A stretch of DNA of 64,000 nt from NCBI GenBank assembly GCA_963971225.1, contig OZ020270.1:69694932-69758931 (forward strand), given 5' to 3'. This DNA comes from Melieria omissa. Its lineage: Eukaryota > Arthropoda > Insecta > Diptera > Ulidiidae. The notes under the pieces were generated by a model. It saw nothing but the letters and a program-made list of their open reading frames with translations, was not told the origin of the DNA and searched no databases. Position 1 is the stretch's first letter; each line of letters opens with the position of its first letter. The position numbers and the translations under genes were made by a program. Positions 57,737 through 64,000 of the stretch are shown piece after piece.

Positions 57737-57778
57737 CGGGTTGTTATGGCCAGTTAAGTAAGTAAGTTAAGTAAGTAA

Positions 57779-58732
57779 GATGGCATATATTTTCAACGCT
57801 ACAACAAAATATACACATTTGCCCATGCCGAGCAGCGGCAAAATTGCCACACTGAAACTCTATTGCTTATTTTTCGGCATGGGCAAAACAGATTTGACAA
57901 TCAATCAGCTGTTACAATTGTCGAGATGAGGCAGACGAAAAAGAAAACAAAAAGAGAAAAACCGAATAAAAAGTGGACGGTACAATTTTGAGTTATTTGC
58001 AAGAAGCGCTGGAGTTAGAGGTGTGAATTGTTTTCGTATTCCACAGCGGCAGCAACTTATGCATGCTCTTTATTCACACTGGCTCCCACGGCGCAAATAT
58101 TCTATTCTTCTTCTTGATTTATTCTTCAAAAACAGCTGTGAATTTGTTCTGCAACCAAATTTGCCATGAAATTTTAAAAAGTGTGCTCAGTGTTGATGGC
58201 AAATTTTTTAAATGACATGCATTTGCCCAAATATTTGCACGTTATCCTGAACTGCCCTATTGTATATTCTTTGGTATGGCTTTTTGCTGGCCAATGCTTT
58301 GATTGATTTAAAAATTTTGTGGTTGATCCCAATTTAAAATGTTTGCAAATATTTTTACGTGGCGAGTTCGAACTACGAAAAAAATTAACTGATAGGCATA
58401 TTGACTTCAAAATTCGTGAAACACTTGAAATCATAAATAATTAGATCGAAATCTAACGGAGAAACCAAGGGTTAAAAGATTGTATGAAAAAAAAACATAA
58501 TTTAATAGGTCTATTGACTTTCAATAGGGCGAAAGCACTACTAAAGCACTAAATAAATAAATAATAACACAAGTATTTTGTCATAAGAAAAATGTTATTA
58601 CGGCATGCCTACGTTTAAAAATTGTTTAAATATTCTACACCTGAATGGTTCCATGGCGAATGATGTGACCATAAATTTACAATATTAGATTTTCTTATTT
58701 AGTTCTTTTAATCAAGCATTATATGTGAGCTC
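57779..58732 (-). repeat. Foldback arm d
   Basis: Inverted match of arm a (45194-46124 plus 49707-49741), without the mariner, so it shows the empty target site. Cut at 58732 by the third Gypsy copy. Confidence 0.9.
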
Positions 58733-59951
58733 TGAGCTCACTGTCTGGCTTTGCGTGACACGTCCAGATTGGGCTCGACGCCTTTCCGCAGATGAATGTC
58801 GAAAACTTCCTCTCAAGGCCGCCTCATACGTCAATGCGCTAGTCACCGTCTCACGGAATGTCGGCTTCATAATCATCAAGGTACTTACACGTGTCTCCGG
58901 GTCAAGAATGCCTTGGATAAACGCTTTGATCTTCAGCCTTTCCAAAACTTCATTGCTGAATTCTGGGTAAGACAGTGGTACCAGCGGCTCGATATCTGCC
59001 GCATACGTCTGCAGCGTCTCGTTGGCTCTTTGTCTACGGCCCTTTAGCTCGCAATAATACAGAATTTTGTTGTGCTCGTCATTGTATCTGCCTGCCTGCC
59101 AGTGCCATTATGATGGTCTCGTAATCACCTCTCAAACCTTCCGGAACTGTTTTTATTACTTCAGCCGCAGGACCTCTTAGAGCCAGTATCAGTCTCCGAC
59201 CTTTCCTAACATGGGTTCACTGACACTCCAAAGCAGCCATATCGAATTGTAGTTTGAATGTGTCGAACGACGTAGTACCATCATCAGTAGGCACTTCTAT
59301 GGCAAAACTTTCCTCAACTGACTGCACCCTTGTTCGCAGCTGTACCTCTCTAAGCCGCTCGTCTATCTTTATGTGCATCGAATCTTCCAGACTGTCAACT
59401 CGTTTGTCCCAATTGTCCATTCGCGTCTCGAGATGCTCAACTTTATCGTTCAGTCTATCGGAAATTTCCTCCACCTTCTGCTCTATGCGCACAGAATTTG
59501 TCGGATTTCTCGGTTGCACGCTTCCATTAGCGCCGATATTTCAGGATTTGCATTTTCAAATTTTTCCGCATTTTCCTGGAGTTTGCTTTCCATTCGCTCT
59601 GCTACTTCTCGATTCGCTGAAATTTCCTGATTGACAGCCTCGATTTTCGCAGACGTTTCCTGAAACATGCCTTTTTTTGCAACCATTAGCCGGCGCATGT
59701 CCATTGCTTGTGGTGGCGCAGCCGTTCTTTGCATCGACGCAGCACCTGCAGGCGATTCCTCCACTTTGGCTGACGCCTCTAGCTCCTGCGTTCCAATCAA
59801 TCCACTCGTGCGCAGTCCAATCGACGCCTCGTGCCTCACACGCCTCTCGCAAGCGCAGCTGCAACTCCACTTTACCGCCAGCAGTCGGCAAATTCCAGGC
59901 AGCCAGCTTCTTCAACAGCTGGTCCACCTTCAGCAGCTCGAATTTAACCAT
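58733..59951 (-). pseudogene. gag: Gypsy C gag, broken
   Basis: Starts MVKFELLKVDQLLKKLAAWN at 59951, the same SAP-like start as copy 1. It shifts frame around 59790 and again near 59510, has only one 33-bp coiled-coil unit (about 59364-59396), and resumes with FDTFKLQFDMAALECQ and later KPTFRETVTSALTYEAAL. It ends abruptly at the foldback arm before the zinc knuckle. Confidence 0.87.
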
Positions 59952-60228
59952 GAATGCGTTTTTATAATTTTATTTTACTGAAAGTAAAACTCGACTCTCT
60001 GCGCTGCACACTGCTGCTTTTATACTAGTTTTCTTACCGCGCCGAAGATTCTTGCACATTCTAGTTGTACTCTCTATCTCGATTTTTCTAGCACAGCTCA
60101 TCACCGTTCGCGAACCATCCTCGCCATATCGGAATTATAGCAAGTTTGGCGTACTCCAAAGTGCATGCCTAAAAGTATGCTTGGAAAGCATTCATGCATA
60201 GTACAGCACAGAGTGACTCATCGTTACA
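58733..60228 (-). mobile_element. Gypsy-related element C, 5' part, minus strand
   Basis: An LTR start TGTAACGATGAGTCAC (at 60228 going down) is followed by a TATAAAAGC box and, shortly after, by gag. The rest of the LTR and the primer site are missing between them. Everything after the middle of gag is also lost at 58733. ATAT lies outside the LTR at 60229-60232. It is clearly diverged from copies 1 and 2. Confidence 0.85.
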
Positions 60229-60261
60229 ATATTGAAAGTGTATTTTGTTTCGTGTGTCTGC

Positions 60262-60592
60262 AGCCGTTCAGAGATCTGTCCTGGTTTGATTTTATCATTG
60301 CACAACCCATGTACGCCAATTCGCTGCGGTTCGAAACGGTAAAGCACATTGGTGAGTTTAAGCAGCCGGTGATGATTCTCCGTGCCGAGGATGACTATGT
60401 GGTGCCATTCGAACTGGGCTATAAGCTGTATCGCACAGCGTTGGATACGCGCGGCTTGGGTTGGGGTCCCGTTGAGTTTCATCACTTCGCTGGAGAGACG
60501 GCCACGTGAACTTGTGCCAAGCTGTAGAGGTGCCGATTCTGGTCGAAAGATTTGTGAATAACTGCAGCAATGCAAAATATTGAGCATTAACC
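60262..60592 (+). pseudogene. ABHD12-like serine hydrolase, last-exon fragment
   Basis: An acceptor GTGTGTCTGCAG ends near 60264. The exon reads PFRDLSWFDFIIAQPMYAN, KHIGEFKQPVMILRAEDDYV, VPFELGYKLYRTAL and WGPVEFHHF, the C-terminal end of ABHD12-type lysophosphatidylserine lipases, including the catalytic Asp region (AEDD). A one-base frame change near 60505 is followed by NLCQAVEVPILVERFVNN and a stop. Upstream exons are absent, replaced by Gypsy C. It may be a captured exon or the end of a decayed gene. Confidence 0.8.
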
Positions 60593-60601
60593 ACAACAAC
60601 A

Positions 60602-60862
60602 GCAACGTCGAAGCTGATATTCGACGCTGGTGATATGACCACCAAGATTTGGGATGTAGAATTTGTTTCTGTAATCGTGTCCATACCGGCCAAGTCGTTG
60701 GTGCGCACCTGCAATTTCAGTTACTCTGGCTATCAGGTAGTTTATTCGGCGGACAAGGCTATGGGTCAGAATTCGGAACTGTTTGTGATTAATGTGCGCA
60801 CCGCTGACTCCAGTATAGCGAAGCATAATCCCATTCTGCGCATACCCATGTTGCAGTCAAAT
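60602..60862 (+). pseudogene. eIF3i (TRIP1) WD-repeat fragment
   Basis: [56 protein letters not shown] and ILRIPMLQS correspond to a middle WD-repeat portion of translation initiation factor 3 subunit I. It has neither start nor end of that gene and directly follows the ABHD12 piece with only about 10 bases between. Confidence 0.82.
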
Positions 60863-60867
60863 AGGCT

Positions 60868-61085
60868 GCCATTATGCATTCCATGGAGCACGAGAATATT
60901 GTTCGGCTGTACGGCGTAATGTTAGCAACGGACCCCCTGATGCTGGTTACCGAGTAAGCTCATTTGCGTTTGCTGGTGGAGTGTCTTAAAGATGTTTCCT
61001 CACCATACCGACGCGTTGTGAGTTCGCTTTGCAGATATGCAATGGCATGCGTTATTTGGAAAACAAAAGATTAATTCACAGGTGA
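60868..61085 (+). pseudogene. ACK-family tyrosine kinase fragment
   Basis: [27 protein letters not shown], a stop codon, then AHLRLLVECLKD, and after a frame change LTIPTRCEFALQICNGMRYL and ENKRLIHR. This is the N- to middle kinase domain of activated Cdc42 kinase, up to the HR of the HRD loop. The sequence continues into GTGAAG, a plausible intron donor. The stop and frameshift show it is inactive. Confidence 0.82.
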
Positions 61086-61152
61086 AGACGAAGGTGCAAT
61101 GTGCTTCTGAGTGGATTAGATTAGATTTAGATTTGATTAGACAAAGATACTT
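61086..61152. other. Flank between kinase fragment and Jockey LINE
   Basis: GATTAGATTTAGATTTGATT-type short repeats, then the LINE target duplication AGACAAAGATACTT (61139-61152). Confidence 0.6.
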
Positions 61153-62694
61153 TTTTTTTTTTTTTCCCCCCATTTATTTATACAACTGTCGTTGACATCA
61201 AGTATTTGGTTAAACATTTAGGTAGGAAGATCAATAAAACATCACAATAAGGCCAGTGCCTAGAGCGATACAGTCAGGATTGGAATTTACAATTGTTTCT
61301 TAATATTTAGGTAACAGATTTTTAGTTTAGAGACAATAGGTCGCATGGTCGATTCCTTGTCAGCCGTCGTCTTGTCTGGTTTTCGCGTTGCAAGAGTGAG
61401 TTGATTTCTGTGTTCTTGTGTTTTTTAAGTACGTCAAAATGCCTTGTTGTTACTTTTTCACCTCGTCATCAACTGTTGATATTTTTAGCATTTCATGAAT
61501 GTCGGCGTTTGTAGTGTAACGGTCTGATAGTGTTATTATACGTAGGATTTTTGATTGTTGTCGTTGTATTTTTGTTAAGTGCGTCTTCTTAGCAGTTCCC
61601 CATATTTGCAGTCCATATAGCCAAATTGGTTTAATAACTGTTTTATATAGCAGCAGTTTATTGTCAATACTGAGTTTAGATCTCTTAGCCAAAAGCCAGT
61701 GAAGTTGTCTGCATTTCTCTTTCATCTGTTTGATTTTTTGTTTAATATGGTAGTGCCAGTGCAGTTTTGAGTCCAAATGTATACCAAGATATTTTGCTGT
61801 TTGTTCTATGGTTATATTTTTGTCATTGATTTTTATTGGAGCGCCTGTGTATTTTGTTTTTGTTGTAAATATCACTTGAACAGTCTTGTCCTCGTTTATT
61901 TTCAAACTCGTGTCGTCAGCAAAAGTAGCAATAGCCGAATTTACGTTGTCTGGTTTTGGTATGTCTGAAGTGAACAAAACATATAACAGTCCTAGGACGC
62001 TACTTTGTGGAACTCCTGCTGTTATCGAGTAAATATGCGAGTACTTGTCATTGTATTTGATGTAGAAGGTACGGTCACTGATATAGCTTTTGATGATGAG
62101 GTAATAGTCAAGTGGTAAGATCATGCTCAGTTTGTATAATAGTCCTTTATGCCATACTTTGTCAAATGCTTTTGCTACGTCTAGGAACACAGCGACACAG
62201 TAACGTTTATTTTCGAAATCAGTCGTGATCTTATTTGTTATGCGATGAATCTGCTGTATTGTAGAATGCTCTTTTCTGAATCCGAATTGGTGGTCAGGTA
62301 TTACATGTTTTTTGTCAAGTATTTCGCTGAGTCTATCATGTAGTAGCTTTTCTGCAATCTTGGATATTGTCGGTAGTAGGCTTATTGGTCTATAAGATGC
62401 TACGTCAGTGGGATCCTTTCCTGGTTTCGGAAGCGCGATGATTTCCGCCACTTTCCATACTTTTGGGAAATATTGCATTCGAAACATAGCATTAATTATG
62501 TTTCTTATGAACATACATTCCTTTGAGTGGTAGTTCGGCTAATGCTTTGCCTGTTAGCATGTCGTAACCTGGAGCCTTTTTATGCTTAATCCTCTTTTTA
62601 ATGCAATATTCTATTTCATGCGTCGTTGTTTTCCGTATTTTAGTGGATAAGTCAATATTTATGTTGTCATTACATGGCTTAACAAAGCCATGAC
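61153..62694 (-). mobile_element. Jockey-type LINE, 5' truncated
   Basis: Minus-strand element with its poly(A) seen as a T-run at 61151-61165. A perfect 14-bp duplication, AGACAAAGATACTT, flanks it (61139-61152, 62695-62708). It inserted into DNA downstream of the kinase fragment. Confidence 0.92.
61450..62690 (-). pseudogene. Jockey-type reverse transcriptase, broken
   Basis: The first part (IRKTTTHEIEYCIKKRIKHK, then KAPGYDMLTGKAL) is in one frame and shifts near 62515 into RMQYFPKVWKVAEIIALPKP. RT motifs ASYRPISLLPTISKI, HQFGFRKEHSTIQQIH, FLDVAKAFDKVWHKGL, GVPQSSVLGLLY and the catalytic FADD are present. After FADDTSL about 30 residues are missing, then KTVQVIFTTK, KYLGIHLDSKLHW and YGLQIWGTAKK complete the thumb. 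No RNase H, as expected for the Jockey group. Confidence 0.9.
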
Positions 62695-62708
62695 AGACAA
62701 AGATACTT

Positions 62709-62917
62709 AATTAGCTAATTCGCTGCCGATTGGTACCGTGGAGCACTGGAGAGCAATCTGCAGGTCTCCATATGCAACCAACTTTTGTATTTATCTAAAG
62801 GCGTGTAAAGTGTAATGAAAAGTATAAAACAAACCTGGCGATGCTTGGAAGTAAGATCAATAAGAAAGTACATGTCAGAACCATAAATCGACAAAGGCCA
62901 TTTTTATTCATAACGCG
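62709..62917. other. Continuation of the host DNA
   Basis: Short stretch between the Jockey LINE and the RTE copy; once continuous with 61086-61152. Nothing recognised. Confidence 0.5.
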
Positions 62918-64000
62918 GCATCAGCGTAATTTGCGCGCACGCCCCGATGGAAGAGAAGGACGATGCGACCAAGGATGCCTTCTATGCGAAGCTCGAGGAC
63001 GTCTACGACGGGTGCCCGGCCCACGACGTCAAAATTGTCCTCGGGGACTTCAACGGAAAGGTCGGGCGAGAAGACATCTTTGGCCCCACAGTCGGGCAGT
63101 TCAGCCTCCATGGGACCACTTCGAACAACGGTCTGAGGCTGATCGATTTCGCCGCGGCACGAAACATGGTAGTTAGTAGCACCAGATTCCAGCACCTCGA
63201 TATCCACAAGGCCACCTGGCTATCCCCCGATCAATCCACCCGCAACCAGATTGATCACTTTGTGATTGATGGAAGGCATGCTTCTAGCATTCTAGATGTG
63301 CGCACGTTCCGAGGACCCAACATCGACTCGGACCACTACCTTGTTGCAGCCAAGGTACTCATGCGTCTTTGCGCAGCGAAGACCGCACAACCTAGTTTGC
63401 GAAGAAAGCTGGACATCAGTAAGCTGCGATCACAAGGGGTAGCCGAAGCCTACTCCGCTCAACTCTCCAACCAGCTCGGTCGCTCCCCCTCTCCACCTGA
63501 TGACATCAGCGGATTATGGGCTTACTTATCCCACTCAATGCGCGCCGCCGCAGAAAATGTCCTTGGTTTTCGACGCCCACCACCAAAAAACCAATGGTAC
63601 GATGAAGAGTGTCGCGCAGCCACTGCAGTGAAGAATGCTGCCTACAAGAAGACCCTGCAGTCGGCCGCCACGCGAGCCATGACAGAAAAATACCGGGAGG
63701 AGAGGAAGAAAGAGAGGTGCCTTTTTAGACGCAAGAAACGGGAGCAAGAAAGGCGCGATCGTGAGGAAATCGAGGAGTGCAGGAGCAGGAATGACGCCCG
63801 AAAATTCTTCCAAAAAGTTAAGCGTCTCACGGAAGGATTTAAGCCCGGGGCATCTTCTTGCAGAGACGAAAACGGGGATCTGGTTACAGATGCGCAGGGT
63901 GTGCTGAGGCTGTGGAAGGAGCACTTCACCAAGCTGCTCGCAGGCGACGAAAGGAACAATACCGCCAGTGGTGAAGATGTCCAGATGGCACCAATCGACG
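62918..64000 (+). mobile_element. RTE-type LINE, copy 2 (runs off window)
   Basis: Homology to copy 1 begins at GCATCAGCGTAATTTGCGCG, inside the endonuclease, so it is 5' truncated. It is very similar to copy 1 and contains the 35 bp that copy 1 lacks. Confidence 0.9.
62919..64000 (+). CDS. RTE endonuclease/RT N-terminal part, open to window end
   Basis: Continuously open: HAPMEEKDDATKDAFYAKLE (ATG at 62947), VKIVLGDFNGKVGRED with the catalytic Asp-Asn, NQIDHFVIDGRH, SDHYLVAAKV with the terminal Asp-His, then a basic region rich in Lys, Arg and Glu leading to the RT domain. The start of the protein is missing. Downstream reading cannot be judged because the window ends. Confidence 0.85.

Larger units (their letters stand above)
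54398..57778 (+). mobile_element. RTE-type LINE, copy 1
   Basis: About 3.1 kb without the MITE at 56892-57146, near full length for RTE elements. It encodes an endonuclease and reverse transcriptase and ends in AAGTAAGT repeats. No matching duplication flanks it: the left side is arm c, the right side arm d, so the target was rearranged or its duplication lost. Confidence 0.88.

Overview
This window looks like transposon-packed heterochromatin or intergenic DNA from a dipteran insect, most likely a tephritid-type fruit fly. The evidence is a tRNA-headed SINE whose body resembles repeats I remember from tephritid genomes, a Ty3/Gypsy LTR promoter with a TATA box and an arthropod TCAGT initiator, a primer-binding site matching insect/animal tRNA-Leu, mellifera-type mariners, a P-like THAP transposase, and fragments of typical animal genes (ABHD12, eIF3i, ACK kinase). 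The species assignment is inference. I see no complete ordinary host gene, no CRISPR array and no operon.

Layout. 1-2.8 kb: a DNA transposon with about 0.6 kb inverted arms carrying a broken, intron-containing gene of unknown function. 2.8-8.1 kb: diverged inverted-repeat elements and AT-rich DNA. 8.1-11.25 kb: a complete Tc3-like element (TA target duplication) broken by two TTAA-flanked MITEs. 11.5-15.6 kb: a solo Gypsy LTR, a Tc1-like remnant and a mariner. 15.9-22.1 kb: the best-preserved Gypsy element (intact gag; pol broken by small deletions). 23.2-23.9 kb: an element carrying a 38-40 bp palindromic tandem array, with an inverted shorter sister at 43.55-43.98 kb. 24.2-31.1 kb: a four-exon hAT transposase gene on the minus strand, interrupted by at least three further insertions. 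31.7-39.6 kb: a second, more decayed Gypsy copy whose 5' LTR is split by a 2.1 kb element with RSS-like CACAGTG ends and a CGCCG target duplication. 39.6-42.8 kb: a deleted mariner with a 162 bp tandem duplication, then a P-like transposase with repeated CAACCACGTC motifs upstream. 44.5-58.7 kb: a SINE and a large symmetrical foldback structure with four arms (a b / c d), into which were inserted a mariner (itself containing a LINE with intact RT-RNase H), a solo LTR, Tigger-like MITEs and an RTE-type LINE. 58.7-60.2 kb: a third, diverged Gypsy gag on the minus strand. 60.2-61.1 kb: a mosaic of exon pieces from three unrelated host genes. 61.15-62.7 kb: a Jockey-type LINE (minus). 62.9-64.0 kb: a second RTE copy running off the window.

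The elements do not form a working pathway; they are layered by time of insertion. The order can be read from nesting: foldback arms, then mariner at 46.1 kb, then the LINE inside it; the hAT gene, then its MITEs; Gypsy copy 2, then the RSS-ended element in its LTR. Almost every transposase has lost its reading frame or a catalytic residue, so movement of these copies would have depended on enzymes made elsewhere. The only long intact frames are Gypsy copy 1 gag, its RT block, the LINE RT-RNase H frame at 46.16-48.32 kb and the open RTE frame at the right edge.
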